DNA of 37,921 nucleotides from Mucilaginibacter sp. L294 (GTDB lineage: Bacteria > Bacteroidota > Bacteroidia > Sphingobacteriales > Sphingobacteriaceae). The DNA is taken from positions 1-37,921 of the forward strand of contig NZ_LGEK01000054.1 in the NCBI RefSeq assembly GCF_001636615.1. The letters run 5' to 3'. Shown piece by piece: positions 9,501 through 16,692 of this stretch (its first letter is position 1; each line of letters starts with the position of its first letter). Below the pieces are notes generated by a model, which was not told the DNA's origin, did not search any database, and worked only from the letters and a program-made list of their open reading frames with translations. The translations under genes and the position numbers were made by a program.

Positions 9501-9966
9501 TTCCTCCCTTGTCTGAAGCTGCCGGTGTTAAAAAATCGCACTCCTGCATCATGTGGTTGATCATGCCCTGCAAGCCCATGGTGCGGCCATCATCGGGCGA
9601 GTAGATCTTGCAGATGCCGTAGGCCTGCAGCTGGGCTATCTCATCCGGCAGGAAAACCCCGCCGCCGCCGCCAAAAAGTTTAATGTGGCCTGCACCGCGT
9701 TCCTGCAGCAAATCGTACATGTACTTAAAATACTCTACGTGCCCGCCCTGGTAGCTGGTAATGGCAATGCCCTGTACATCCTCCTGTATGGCGCAATTCA
9801 CAATCTCGTCAACACTGCGGTTATGGCCCAGGTGTATTACCTCGGCACCGGTGCTTTGCAGGATGCGGCGCATAATGTTTATGGTAGCGTCGTGCCCGTC
9901 AAATAACGAGGCGGCCGTAACCATGCGGATCTTGTACTTGGATTTATAAGGAGCGATGCTTTCCAT
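6568..9966 (-). CDS. icmF: Fused isobutyryl-CoA mutase IcmF (B12-dependent)
   Basis: A fusion of the adenosylcobalamin mutase with its own G-protein chaperone, 1132 aa, the usual length for IcmF. Domain order is a B12-binding domain (about 10-140, DGHDA with cobalt ligand His25), a MeaB-like GTPase (P-loop GTGGSGKSS at 194-202; NKFD at 333-336), a linker, and the (beta/alpha)8 mutase domain (about 540 onward). Phe592 and Gln781 occupy the positions of the substrate-binding Tyr and Arg of methylmalonyl-CoA mutase. By family knowledge that pair favours isobutyryl-CoA/n-butyryl-CoA rather than methylmalonyl-CoA. The protein would interconvert branched and straight C4 acyl-CoAs, for example in valine breakdown. 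Three linker stretches look like translated intergenic repeats (residues about 174-184, 399-412 and 461-489). It is monocistronic, with a plausible promoter at 9990-10017. Confidence 0.95.
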   Translation of the reverse strand: MESIAPYKSKYKIRMVTAASLFDGHDATINIMRRILQSTGAEVIHLGHNRSVDEIVNCAIQEDVQGIAITSYQGGHVEYFKYMYDLLQERGAGHIKLFGGGGGVFLPDEIAQLQAYGICKIYSPDDGRTMGLQGMINHMMQECDFLTPAASDKGGKIKDKGEIARLITAAEQGNHSPITINQSLQATPVLGITGTGGSGKSSLVDEIVRRYLMETDKTLAIISVDPSKRKTGGALLGDRIRMNAINSPRVYMRSLATRQANLALSKHVQEAIDICKAAGYDMVIVETSGIGQSDTMITDYCDLSLYVMTPEFGAATQLEKIDMLDFADLVALNKFDKRGALDAIRDVRKQYKRNHMLFDAKDADLPVYGTMASQFNDPGMNTLFTALMKTVKVKTGVDLLENQEARIKSQDGESEKIYIIPPDRIRYLAEIAESSAAYTDWVNEQCKIAQQMFNVKGTMEIVDTQHLASPATQATDAQEFKTRSIASLQDIYTHLEDHLHADCKRLLKEWPETVAKYKAENFIYKVRDKEIKQPLYYTSLSQLKVPKISLPKYEAWGDILRWLLTENVPGEFPYAAGVFPLKREGEDPTRMFAGEGGPERTNKRFHYVSLGQPAHRLSTAFDSVTLYGEDPHERPDIYGKIGNSGVSIATLDDAKKLYSGFDLCHASTSVSMTINGPAPMLLGFFMNAAIDQQCEKYITENKLEHLVETAYKAEYDDKGLARPQYQGGALPVGNNGLGLMLLGLTGDQVLPADVYEKIRAYAIATVRGTVQADILKEDQAQNTCIFSTEFALRMMGDIQQYFIQQKVRNFYSVSISGYHIAEAGANPITQLAFTLSNGFTYVEYYLSRGMNIDDFAPNLSFFFSNGIDPEYSVIGRVARRIWAKAIKNKYKGNDRSQKLKYHIQTSGRSLHAQEIDFNDIRTTLQALYAIYDNCNSLHTNAYDEAITTPTEESVRRAMAIQLIINRELGLAKNENPIQGAFIIEELTDLVEQAVLTEFKAINDRGGVLGAMETMYQRSKIQEESLYYETLKHNGEYPIIGVNTFLNKKGSPTIVPSEVIRATEEEKQFQIAALQLFQERNVEHAPALLKELQHKAIAGDNIFESLMQACKYCSLGQISNALYAVGGQYRRNM
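8501..8584. repeat. Palindromic repeat inside icmF, 84 bp, in frame
   Basis: The stretch starts TGTAGAGACGCGA and ends GTTGCGTATCTACA. Its outer 25 bases match the reverse complement of the other end at 19 of 25 positions. The left arm is itself a hairpin (AGACGCGA, loop TACT, TCGCGTCT; 8506-8525). The length is 28 codons exactly. It encodes residues about 461-489 of IcmF, in the linker between the GTPase and mutase domains. The flanking ATCT on both sides could be a target duplication or chance. Confidence 0.7.
9417..9447. repeat. GTGATTRGTT-type repeat inside icmF
   Basis: These 31 bases match 34921-34951, an intergenic site elsewhere in the window, at 26 of 31 positions without gaps. The icmF copy encodes about residues 174-184 (within NHSPITINQSLQ), between the B12-binding and GTPase domains. 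Confidence 0.7.
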
Positions 9967-9989
9967 GCAGGCGTATAATTGTTAAACAA

Positions 9990-10017
9990 CAAAATTAATG
10001 ATTTTAATTACTATGCA
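9990..10017 (-). promoter_or_regulatory. Probable icmF promoter
   Basis: On the minus strand, TAATTTTG (9997-9990) fits the Bacteroidota -7 consensus TAnnTTTG. A TTG lies 17 bases upstream of it (10017-10015). The start codon at 9966 follows 23 bases downstream of the box. The match is by motif only. Confidence 0.5.
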
Positions 10018-10108
10018 AGCATAGTTTTGTTGAAGGGTAAGCGCCTCTGATTTTTTAGGATCTTAAACATCTTTAGCGACCCAATTAAACAGCATTTGCA
10101 GCCTATTC

Positions 10109-10148
10109 TGTTCCACTTTGAAATGGAACAAGTGGGACAAATGGAACA
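10109..10148. repeat. TGTTCCA inverted pair plus third copy
   Basis: TGTTCCA at 10109-10115 faces TGGAACA at 10124-10130 with an 8-base spacer, and another TGGAACA follows at 10142-10148. The layout resembles an operator but no regulator can be named. Confidence 0.5.
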
Positions 10149-10255
10149 TGCTTACAATCAGCGTATTGGTATTTTTAAATTACGTCTCTATTTAAAGTTT
10201 TACTTCACCGTTTTATCTTAAAAAGCTTATTTTCAAGTGCTTATGTTTTTTGAAG

Positions 10256-10287
10256 TTTTGTTCCACTTTTTGAAAAATGGAACAAAA
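10256..10287. repeat. TTTTGTTCCA inverted repeat
   Basis: TTTTGTTCCA (10256-10265) and TGGAACAAAA (10278-10287) form a perfect 10-bp inverted repeat with a 12-base spacer. It has the same core as the pair at 10109-10130. Further TGTTCC cores lie at 10436-10442 and 10446-10452. Confidence 0.55.
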
Positions 10288-10622
10288 ACGGCACCGATCT
10301 AAAACGATATAAAACGACTTTTTTTGCCTTTTTTCGACCTCCGTTCACCCTTTTTGTGCTGTGAAAATCACATGAAAGCCAAAAGGGTATTTTGTATTAA
10401 ATTGTTGATTTATAGGTATTTATTGATTTTGGACTTGTTCCATTTTGTTCCGTTTTTTTATCAAATGGACGAGACAAAAAACATAATTGCTTAACAGGTA
10501 AGGCTGCTAATGGTTACCCCAATGTAACAAGCCAATTACAACACGAAAAAACCGGCCCGGGAGATTAAACCCCCAGGAGCTTAATCACTCCAACCCCCAT
10601 AGTACTTAACCAAATTACAACC

Positions 10623-11003
10623 ATGAAAAAATTGATACTGCTGGCTGCCGTAGCCCTGCTTCCCTGCCTGGCAATGGCACAAACCGAAACTACCACAGCC
10701 ACACCAACTACCCTTAAAGTACCTGCCGAAGAATACTGTATTATCAGGACCCACAAAGGTGTTTTTGAGCGGACGATATGTATAGATGTTGACAGGGGAA
10801 AAGGCCCGGATGTTGACAAACGCCTGCGTGATGATAACGGTAAAGAGATGCGGTTTAACAACCTTGCCGATGCCCTTAACTACATGGCCCAAAACGGATG
10901 GTTGTATGTAAATAGCATAAAAGTATCAAATACAGATGATCCCGACTACCTGATGCGCCGCCCTTTGCCAACCCATAAATATGATGAGTTAAAAAGCAGG
11001 TAA
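10623..11003 (+). CDS. Small exported protein of unknown function
   Basis: I do not recognise this 126-aa protein. A clear signal peptide (MKKLILLAAVALLPCLAMAQ, cleavage after residue 20) is followed by a Thr-rich stretch and a compact hydrophilic domain with two Cys (EEYCII and RTICID), which could form a disulfide in the periplasm. The DALNYMAQNGWLYVNS segment suggests an alpha/beta fold of the type seen in small envelope proteins of this phylum. It converges on the two-helix membrane protein with one base between the two stop codons. Confidence 0.7.
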   Translation: MKKLILLAAVALLPCLAMAQTETTTATPTTLKVPAEEYCIIRTHKGVFERTICIDVDRGKGPDVDKRLRDDNGKEMRFNNLADALNYMAQNGWLYVNSIKVSNTDDPDYLMRRPLPTHKYDELKSR

Positions 11004-11004
11004 A

Positions 11005-11217
11005 CTACTCTTCTTCTTCGGCAGCATTTACGCGTTTATTCCTGAGATAAAAAGCTATGACAAGTAGTACAGCGGCCGCGATAGATACATAAAGTAATTT
11101 ATCCTGCGGGATCAAATCAGGGAATAAAGAGGTGCTCCTAACCAATACAACAAGCAGCAAAAGTATTAGGCCTAATGCCCTTAGTATGGTTTCGGTGGTA
11201 AAGATGTTTTTATTCAT
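11005..11217 (-). CDS. Small two-helix membrane protein
   Basis: A 70-aa protein with two predicted membrane helices (about 12-29 and 41-58), a short loop containing Phe/Pro, and a charged cytoplasmic-type tail ending in four Glu (RNKRVNAAEEEE). No family is recognised. The regular hydrophobic pattern, ATG start and codon use like its neighbours support a real gene. Its stop is one base from the convergent exported protein's stop. Function unknown. Confidence 0.6.
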   Translation of the reverse strand: MNKNIFTTETILRALGLILLLLVVLVRSTSLFPDLIPQDKLLYVSIAAAVLLVIAFYLRNKRVNAAEEEE

Positions 11218-11370
11218 AACAATGGAGATTGCCCTTTGATTAATTGGGGCAATATAATAAAGCTGTAAGCATTTTTTGCATAGTATGAGTGGAGGATGAG
11301 TTGGCGTTTACCTTTTGGTTAGTATAGCTTCCGCGCCGTTGACTCACCCGGTCATCACTACGCTCGACCA

Positions 11371-11404
11371 CCCTCTCTCCGCAAGCGGAAAGAGGGTTTT
11401 ATTT
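11371..11404 (+). repeat. GC hairpin with T tract
   Basis: CCCTCTCTCCGC pairs with GCGGAAAGAGGG (11 of 12 positions plus a G-U) around an AA loop, followed by TTTTATTT. It has the shape of a terminator read on the plus strand, but no plus-strand gene ends nearby. The bases before it (GACTCACCCGGTCATC) resemble a repeat common in related genomes, so I call it a repeat. Confidence 0.55.
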
Positions 11405-11433
11405 TTTCTTTCGCCCTTGTTGGTGTTGTCACC

Positions 11434-11491
11434 AACAAGCCGCCATGCATGTATATTACTTGTCCTAAAAGTTGTTGGCGACAACACCAAC
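11434..11491. repeat. 58-bp direct repeat, copy 1
   Basis: It aligns without gaps to 11592-11649 at 49 of 58 positions, and the last 38 bases match at 34 of 38. All four differences in those 38 bases are transitions. The end GTTGGCGACAACACCAAC is itself a palindrome. Confidence 0.75.
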
Positions 11492-11510
11492 AATTGCACA
11501 AAAAAAGATT

Positions 11511-11573
11511 TGTCATGCTGAACGATAGTGAAGCATCTATTAGCGAATTGTGCTATCGCCTACCTGCATGACA
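11511..11573. repeat. Palindromic element A (TGTCATGCTGAAC type)
   Basis: It opens TGTCATGC and closes GCATGACA. Its first 57 bases match the reverse complement of 13005-13061 at 56 of 57 positions. It sits between the two copies of the 58-bp direct repeat. Confidence 0.85.
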
Positions 11574-11591
11574 GGGTTGTTTTTTCTATCA

Positions 11592-11649
11592 AACAAGCAG
11601 CTATGCTTATTTATTACTTGTCTTAAAAATTGTTGGTGACAATACCAAC
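11592..11649. repeat. 58-bp direct repeat, copy 2
   Basis: Partner of 11434-11491, offset by 158 bases. Confidence 0.75.
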
Positions 11650-11661
11650 TATGGCGTAACA

Positions 11662-12873
11662 CTACTTTATCTCATAAGCCGTCATGCTGCCATTGCTCAG
11701 ATCAACACAAAGCATCTTTTTCATCCGGTGGTCATACTTGCCTGCGGGCTGCCCCATTAGGTATAGCTGGTGTTTATCTGGATGCTGATATACCAGGTTA
11801 ATATCAGCAAAATTGGTGCTCATTTCCCAAAGCTTTTTACCATCGGGTTGCAGGGCGGTAAGCAAAATGGCAGCAGTGTTTTCGGTAGATGTTTTATGCG
11901 CCAGCAGCAAGCTGCCGTTTTTTAATGATATGGGTGCATACCCGTTATTACCAGCCAATTGCTTAAAAGTTGGGTTATCAGCAAGCGAATCGGCCGGTTG
12001 CTGATAGTGCCGGAGCGGGTTAACCAAAAAACCGCCGTTGATGTAAACCTCGCTATTTATTTTACGCCATTTACCGTCGTAACTGTATAAAGCCTTCCGT
12101 ACCGAAGGCTTGTTCAATTTAGATAATGCCCCTTCCATAAAATTGTTGGTTTGCAGGGCAGCCAGATACTGGTTATCCAGCAAGGCCAGCGTGTACCTGT
12201 CTGTATGATAAGCAGGGATAACTAAATTGTTATAACGGGGCTCGGGCCTATCTTTAAAGTATTGTTCCGAAGCATCATTATTGATTATGGCTGGTTTTAA
12301 GGTATTGCCATCTATGCTATAAAAAAGACCATCGTTACCTTTGATCAGTACGGCTTGCAGCGAATCATTGTAAATGTAAGAATCGTGATTGTAATAGGTG
12401 CTTAGCGGCTCTCTGCTCATTTTGCTTTTTAGGTTTTCAAAATGATCGTTTTGCGCTATCACTTTCCCTGTTTGCTTATCAATCACATAGAGTTCATTCC
12501 GCCAAAAGAACAAGTACTTTGCCGACTGGCCTAACAGGGCTGCTTCGCCATCATCCTGGTCGCGGCTGTTTTTAGCATCCAAATCAACGCGCCAAAGCCT
12601 TTTGCCGCTTTCCAGGTCAATCCCTTCGGCATATTTTTCATCGGCTTCGTAGCTCACTGTTGCACCCGATTGATAGGTGATAACGGTTGCCATTACCACC
12701 CGGCCATCGTTTTCATAAAAAACCGCATCGGGTTGAGCATAGGTAGCCACGTCATTGATGATACTCCTCATCACACAAAAAAATATGACAAAAAATGTGA
12801 TGATTAATAAGATAATCCCCCGTGCTATACGGGAGCGCCGCCGAATTTCGTCAATGAGGTCGGATTGTTGCAT
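11662..12873 (-). CDS. Membrane-anchored PQQ-like propeller protein
   Basis: A 403-aa protein with a short cytoplasmic N-terminus rich in Arg (RRRSRIAR), one membrane helix at about 18-40, and a large extracytoplasmic domain. That domain contains repeats of the type seen in PQQ-like beta-propellers, each pairing a D-x-x-[ST]-G-K turn with a beta strand: GIDLESGKRLWRVDLD near 84 and VIDKQTGKVIAQ near 130. Such propellers usually act as binding or assembly scaffolds rather than enzymes when cofactor residues are absent. I see no catalytic signature. It stands alone, with repeat-rich DNA on both sides. Product name is tentative. Confidence 0.65.
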   Translation of the reverse strand: MQQSDLIDEIRRRSRIARGIILLIITFFVIFFCVMRSIINDVATYAQPDAVFYENDGRVVMATVITYQSGATVSYEADEKYAEGIDLESGKRLWRVDLDAKNSRDQDDGEAALLGQSAKYLFFWRNELYVIDKQTGKVIAQNDHFENLKSKMSREPLSTYYNHDSYIYNDSLQAVLIKGNDGLFYSIDGNTLKPAIINNDASEQYFKDRPEPRYNNLVIPAYHTDRYTLALLDNQYLAALQTNNFMEGALSKLNKPSVRKALYSYDGKWRKINSEVYINGGFLVNPLRHYQQPADSLADNPTFKQLAGNNGYAPISLKNGSLLLAHKTSTENTAAILLTALQPDGKKLWEMSTNFADINLVYQHPDKHQLYLMGQPAGKYDHRMKKMLCVDLSNGSMTAYEIK

Positions 12874-12964
12874 AGGCTATTTACCAGTAATAACCATGGC
12901 GGTTACTATTTGTTTAACCTGATGGTATGCTTGCTATGGCGAATACAGGTGCAAAAAAGAGATT

Positions 12965-13061
12965 TGTCATGCTGAACGATAGTGAAGTATCTAATGGACG
13001 ACACGCAGGTAGGCGATAGCACAGTTCGCTAATAGATGCTTCACTATCGTTCAGCATGACA
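12965..13061. repeat. Palindromic element B, 97 bp
   Basis: Both ends carry TGTCATGCTGAACGATAGTG in inverted orientation, giving a long near-perfect stem with a short unpaired centre. The right arm is almost identical to element A. It lies immediately downstream of the ispF stop and could fold as a strong hairpin in that transcript. Confidence 0.85.
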
Positions 13062-13066
13062 GGGTG

Positions 13067-13549
13067 CTACACCTTTTCTATCAAACAAACCGCGTAAGCT
13101 ACAACACCTTCCTGTCGGCCTATAAAGCCCAGCGTTTCGTTGGTGGTGGCTTTGATAGAGATATCGTCAATCGCTATCCCGGCGGCTTTGGCAATGTTGG
13201 CCTGCATGGCGGGGATATGCGGGTTTATTTTTGGTGCTTCCAGGCAAATCATAGCATCTATGTTGCCTATTTGCCAGTTTTTTTCGGCCAGCAGGGCTAC
13301 TACGTGCTGTAGCAGTATCAGGCTGCTGATGCCTTTCCAGCGATCGTCGGTGTTTGAAAAATGGAAGCCGATATCGCGCAGGTTGGCAGCACCTAAAAGG
13401 GCATCGCAAATGGCGTGCAACAGCACATCAGCGTCCGAGTGGCCGTAAGCACCGGCGGTATGTTCTAAATTTACGCCGCCTAATATAAACGGATGATCTT
13501 GTTTGAGCTGATGTACATCAAACCCAAAGCCTACTTTAATTTTAGCCAT
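13067..13549 (-). CDS. ispF: 2-C-methyl-D-erythritol 2,4-cyclodiphosphate synthase
   Basis: The fifth enzyme of the MEP isoprenoid pathway. It cyclises CDP-methylerythritol 2-phosphate to the 2,4-cyclodiphosphate and releases CMP. The 160-aa length is normal. Metal ligands are visible: Asp11 and His13 (GFDVH) and His45 in the GHSDADVLLH stretch. DIGFHF and the TTNE motif (135-138) are also present. It is a cytosolic homotrimer in the family. Its start codon overlaps the porV stop by one base (TAATG), so the two are almost certainly cotranscribed and translationally coupled. The palindromic repeat B begins six bases after its stop. Confidence 0.97.
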   Translation of the reverse strand: MAKIKVGFGFDVHQLKQDHPFILGGVNLEHTAGAYGHSDADVLLHAICDALLGAANLRDIGFHFSNTDDRWKGISSLILLQHVVALLAEKNWQIGNIDAMICLEAPKINPHIPAMQANIAKAAGIAIDDISIKATTNETLGFIGRQEGVVAYAVCLIEKV

Positions 13550-14724
13550 TATTTTTTAGATGCGTTTGTAGTGCCGCCAAAACTGGCAGACAGGGTGAAC
13601 CGCAATGTATTTGCAAGCGGGCTGTTTTGCTGGCTCGCCATCAGGTATGAGAAATCAAACTGAAAGATGTTGTATTTTAAGCCGAAGCCCGCGGTAGCAT
13701 AATGCCTGCCGCCTTTATTGGGGTTCTCGTAAAAATAACCGGCCCTTATAGCCAAAAGGTTGTTGTATGAGTACTCTAATCCCGGCGAAAAACTCAGTTC
13801 TTTCAGCTCTTCGCTAAAACCGCCCGGTGCATCACCAAAAGATTGAAAGATGCTCGCGGGTACCGATACATCATCATTTTTACCCTGTATGATGTTGCCG
13901 CTATTGTCGCGGATGGGTGGGGTTGGTACCAAAAGCTTATTCACATCAAAAGCAACGGTAAACTTGCTCACCTCATCAAGCGACCAGGTGTTGGCCACGC
14001 CCACTTTTAAATTGGCGGGCAAAAAGTAGCTTGGCCCGGTGCTGGTATAGCTTATTTTATTACCGATGTTAGATATATTGGTACCAAAAGCAAACAGGGA
14101 GCCATCGCCATAGGGTTTTTGATAAAACAGCGATACACCTGCCGATACAGCATTGCCCGCTTTATTTTGCTGGCCCGAGCCTGACACGAAAGCCCCGTTG
14201 CTAAAATTAGAGTAGATATAACGCATGGTTAAACCCAGGGAAAGGTTTTCGCCAAACTTGCGGGCAAATGATGCATCAATAGAAAATTCGCTGGGTTTGT
14301 AAAGGCCCTGATCGGTTTGGTTGGCATCAATCAATTGTATCGACCCTAAATTAAAATAGCGCAATGATGCGCCAAAGGTGTTGCGGTCGTCAATTTTATG
14401 CGCGTAGCTTAAATAGGCCAGGCTTACATCGGGCACCAGGTGCCTTAACCAGGGGCTATATGACAGGGCTACGTTATCATTATCTTCTAAAAAAGCCAGT
14501 TTTGCGGGGTTCCAGTAATTGGCGTTAACATCCGGCGATATAGCTACGCCCGCATCGCCCATAGCACCCGAGCGCGAATCGGGCGAGATATTTAAAAATG
14601 GCACCGCCGTTGGTATAGCATTTACACCACCGCCACTGGTAGTGGTGGTACTTTGTGCCGCTGCTAAAGCAGGTAGTGCAAGCAAAAAATATGCAGTAAG
14701 GTTTTTAGGGCTCAAAAACTTCAT
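13549..14724 (-). CDS. porV: PorV-type outer membrane protein of type IX secretion
   Basis: A predicted outer-membrane beta-barrel of the PorV/LptO group, related to the FadL fold. In the type IX system PorV shuttles cargo from the translocon to the PorU sortase. The start MKFLSPKN at 14724 gives a signal peptide (about 1-23, ending ALAAAQ). The mature start has FLNISPDSRSGAMGDAGVA, closely matching the PorV/PorQ family signature, followed by NPAKLAF. Alternating aromatic beta strands run to a C-terminal strand (LRFTLSASFGG). It lies divergent from gldJ, another gliding/secretion gene, while ispF follows in the same operon. PorU is not in this window. PorQ is the alternative name, but length and N-terminal motif favour PorV. 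Confidence 0.85.
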   Translation of the reverse strand: MKFLSPKNLTAYFLLALPALAAAQSTTTTSGGGVNAIPTAVPFLNISPDSRSGAMGDAGVAISPDVNANYWNPAKLAFLEDNDNVALSYSPWLRHLVPDVSLAYLSYAHKIDDRNTFGASLRYFNLGSIQLIDANQTDQGLYKPSEFSIDASFARKFGENLSLGLTMRYIYSNFSNGAFVSGSGQQNKAGNAVSAGVSLFYQKPYGDGSLFAFGTNISNIGNKISYTSTGPSYFLPANLKVGVANTWSLDEVSKFTVAFDVNKLLVPTPPIRDNSGNIIQGKNDDVSVPASIFQSFGDAPGGFSEELKELSFSPGLEYSYNNLLAIRAGYFYENPNKGGRHYATAGFGLKYNIFQFDFSYLMASQQNSPLANTLRFTLSASFGGTTNASKK

Positions 14725-14918
14725 TGGGTGCAATTTAGGTTTATTATTTAAAATAATAAATAAGCCTACGGAATTATTAATGCTAATAAACCAGTAGTTT
14801 GAGCTAAACCGTTAATAGTTTAAATTATTGTAACTTGTGTATAAAATATACGTTTAAATAAGCTTAAGGTTTATAATTGATTTTTTTTAAATTTACCTCC
14901 AAATATATTTTGCAAAAT
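14725..14918. promoter_or_regulatory. Divergent porV/gldJ intergenic region
   Basis: A very AT-rich spacer between two genes of the secretion/gliding machinery transcribed apart. It contains a TTTATTATTTAAAATAATAAA palindrome near 14740-14760 and TATATTTTGC just before the gldJ start. The latter is one base short of the TAnnTTTG spacing, so the promoter assignment is weak. Confidence 0.4.
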
Positions 14919-16571
14919 ATGAAAGTACTTACTAATACTGCTTTAGTGATGTTGGGTTTAGGTGTTATGCTTAGCAGCTGCAGTAATAAACAACAATCAC
15001 AAAAAACAGGTTTAGCATATAACGACAGAACAAACGGTGGTTATTTGCGCTACAGGCAAAGCCACCCTGCACCGGGGCCGGGCCTTGTACCTATTGAGGG
15101 CGGTACATTTGTTTTAGGCGGAAGCGCTGACCAGGATGTGGCTTACGAATACAATAACTTACGCCGCAGGGTTACCGTTCCATCGTTTTATATGGATGAG
15201 ACTGAGGTATCTAACCAGGATTGGCTGGATTACCTGCATTGGATAAATATTACCTTCCCTAATGATAATGAGCTTTATTACAATGCCCTGCCCGATACAT
15301 TGGTATGGCGTAAGCCTTTGTCATACAATGAGCCTTATGTAGATAACTATCTGCGCCACCCTGCGTTTCAGGATTACCCGGTGGTAGGTGTTACCTGGCA
15401 ACAGGCGCAAGAGTATTGCACATGGCGTACCGACCGTACCAACGAAAATATTTTACGCGAACGCGGCAATTTGGTTACCTGGAAAGACCAGGCAAAAGGC
15501 CAGGGTGGTGCAACAGCGCAAGGCGCCGCAAATGGCACAGGTACCCCATTTAATACCGATATGTATTTGAACGGGCAATACCAGGGCCAGGGTATCGACG
15601 GTAAAAAGATGATAACCGACCTTAACCCCAATGCTACTGCCACCGGCAACAATAAGCGCGCAGTAAGGCCGGCACGTTTAGAGGATGGTATTGTAAAACA
15701 GGGTTACCGCTTACCATCAGAAGCGGAGTGGGAATATGCTGCTTTAGCGCTTGCAGGCAACACCCAGTTCGAGAATATTAACGACGGCAGGGTTTACCCA
15801 TGGGATGGCCTTGGCGTACGTTCACCTAAAAAGAATACACGTGGTTTAATACTTGCAAACTTTAAACGCGGCAGCGGTGATAACGCCGGTGTTGGCGGTG
15901 GTTTAAATGATAAGGCCATTATTACCGCGCCGGTACGTTCATACCAGCCAAATGACTTTGGTTTGTATAACATGGCAGGTAACGTTAATGAGTGGGTTGC
16001 CGATACTTATCGCCAAACATCGTTCGAAGAAATGGACGATCTGAACCCATTCCGTGGTAACGAGTTTACCAACAAACGCCTTGCCGACCCAACAAAAGGG
16101 CAGTATGCAAAGGATAAATACGGGCGCCCTATTAAAGACCCTGCAAAATCTGACAAGAAATTAAAATACAGTGATATGATAGCCCAGCAGCAGGCGCAGG
16201 CTGCAAACGCTAACCAGCCTAACAGCGCCCAGCCAAATGCCGGTGCTGTTACAGCAACCGCAGGTGCAAAAGACCCGCTTGCCGGTAAAGCTTATACCAA
16301 CGATTACAGGGACTACGGCGACTCGGTAAACAACAGTTTGTATGGTACCACCACTTTGGTGAACAACCACTCAAAGGTTTACAAAGGCGGTTCATGGAAC
16401 GATCTGTCGTACTGGTTAAACCCGGCAACACGCCGCTTTATGGACCAGGACGATGCAAGTGCCGAAGTTGGTTTCCGTTGCGCCATGACCATGGTTGGTG
16501 CGCCTGAGATCTATCCACAGGGTAAACCGCATATCCCGGTTAAAAGGGCCAAAAATTATAAGGCCCGCTAA
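14919..16571 (+). CDS. gldJ: Gliding motility lipoprotein GldJ
   Basis: An outer-membrane lipoprotein of the gliding/type IX secretion apparatus with a formylglycine-generating-enzyme-like (FGE-sulfatase) domain. From the chosen ATG it has 550 aa, close to the length of known GldJ. The upstream in-frame start at 14877 would bury the lipoprotein signal. The lipobox is VMLSSC with Cys21. The FGE-like domain runs from about 60 to 540 with recognisable pieces: FVLGGS, DETEVSNQDWLDYLHW, GYRLPSEAEWEYAA, NVNEWVADTY, YKGGSWND and the terminal VGFRCAM. A Gln/Ala/Asn-rich insertion lies before the last part (about 425-450). GldJ lacks FGE activity in the family and acts structurally. GldK is the alternative, but its length is shorter. 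Confidence 0.9.
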   Translation: MKVLTNTALVMLGLGVMLSSCSNKQQSQKTGLAYNDRTNGGYLRYRQSHPAPGPGLVPIEGGTFVLGGSADQDVAYEYNNLRRRVTVPSFYMDETEVSNQDWLDYLHWINITFPNDNELYYNALPDTLVWRKPLSYNEPYVDNYLRHPAFQDYPVVGVTWQQAQEYCTWRTDRTNENILRERGNLVTWKDQAKGQGGATAQGAANGTGTPFNTDMYLNGQYQGQGIDGKKMITDLNPNATATGNNKRAVRPARLEDGIVKQGYRLPSEAEWEYAALALAGNTQFENINDGRVYPWDGLGVRSPKKNTRGLILANFKRGSGDNAGVGGGLNDKAIITAPVRSYQPNDFGLYNMAGNVNEWVADTYRQTSFEEMDDLNPFRGNEFTNKRLADPTKGQYAKDKYGRPIKDPAKSDKKLKYSDMIAQQQAQAANANQPNSAQPNAGAVTATAGAKDPLAGKAYTNDYRDYGDSVNNSLYGTTTLVNNHSKVYKGGSWNDLSYWLNPATRRFMDQDDASAEVGFRCAMTMVGAPEIYPQGKPHIPVKRAKNYKAR

Positions 16572-16597
16572 ATACGATCCAATATTACACCTAATAT

Positions 16598-16632
16598 AAA
16601 GCCGTTACCTGAAAAGGAACGGCTTTTTTAAT
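16598..16632 (+). terminator. gldJ intrinsic terminator
   Basis: AAAGCCGTT-A-CC pairs with GGAACGGCTTT around the loop TGAAAA with one bulged A, followed by TTTTAATTTT. It starts 27 bases after the gldJ stop. Confidence 0.85.
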
Positions 16633-16692
16633 TTTAACCCTGTGCGTTATTACTGTAAAGGTCATCCAAAACGTTATGCGTATGATGTTCCC

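Larger units (their letters stand above)
9967..10622. other. Gene-free 656-bp AT-rich region with TGTTCCA motifs
   Basis: No credible ORF on either strand. The left end carries the icmF promoter. The middle holds a cluster of TGTTCCA/TGGAACA motifs, several arranged as inverted pairs (10109-10130 and 10256-10287), and a run of T-rich sequence near 10319-10335. The right end leads into the small exported protein at 10623. This could be a decayed gene or a regulatory region; I cannot decide which. Confidence 0.5.
11218..11661. other. 444-bp repeat-filled intergenic region
   Basis: No gene is seen. The stretch is a mosaic of repeats: a GC hairpin with T tract at 11371-11404, a GTTGGTGTTGTCACCAAC palindrome at 11418-11435, a 58-bp direct repeat at 11434-11491 and 11592-11649, and a palindromic element at 11511-11573 between the two copies. 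Confidence 0.75.

Noticed and set aside
9016..9906. Plus-strand frames opposite the icmF N-terminal part
   Set aside because: They mirror the B12-binding and GTPase coding sequence and have no independent support.
11371..11404. Hairpin and T tract as a gene terminator
   Set aside because: No plus-strand gene ends upstream, and on the minus strand the T tract is on the wrong side. It is better read as a repeat.
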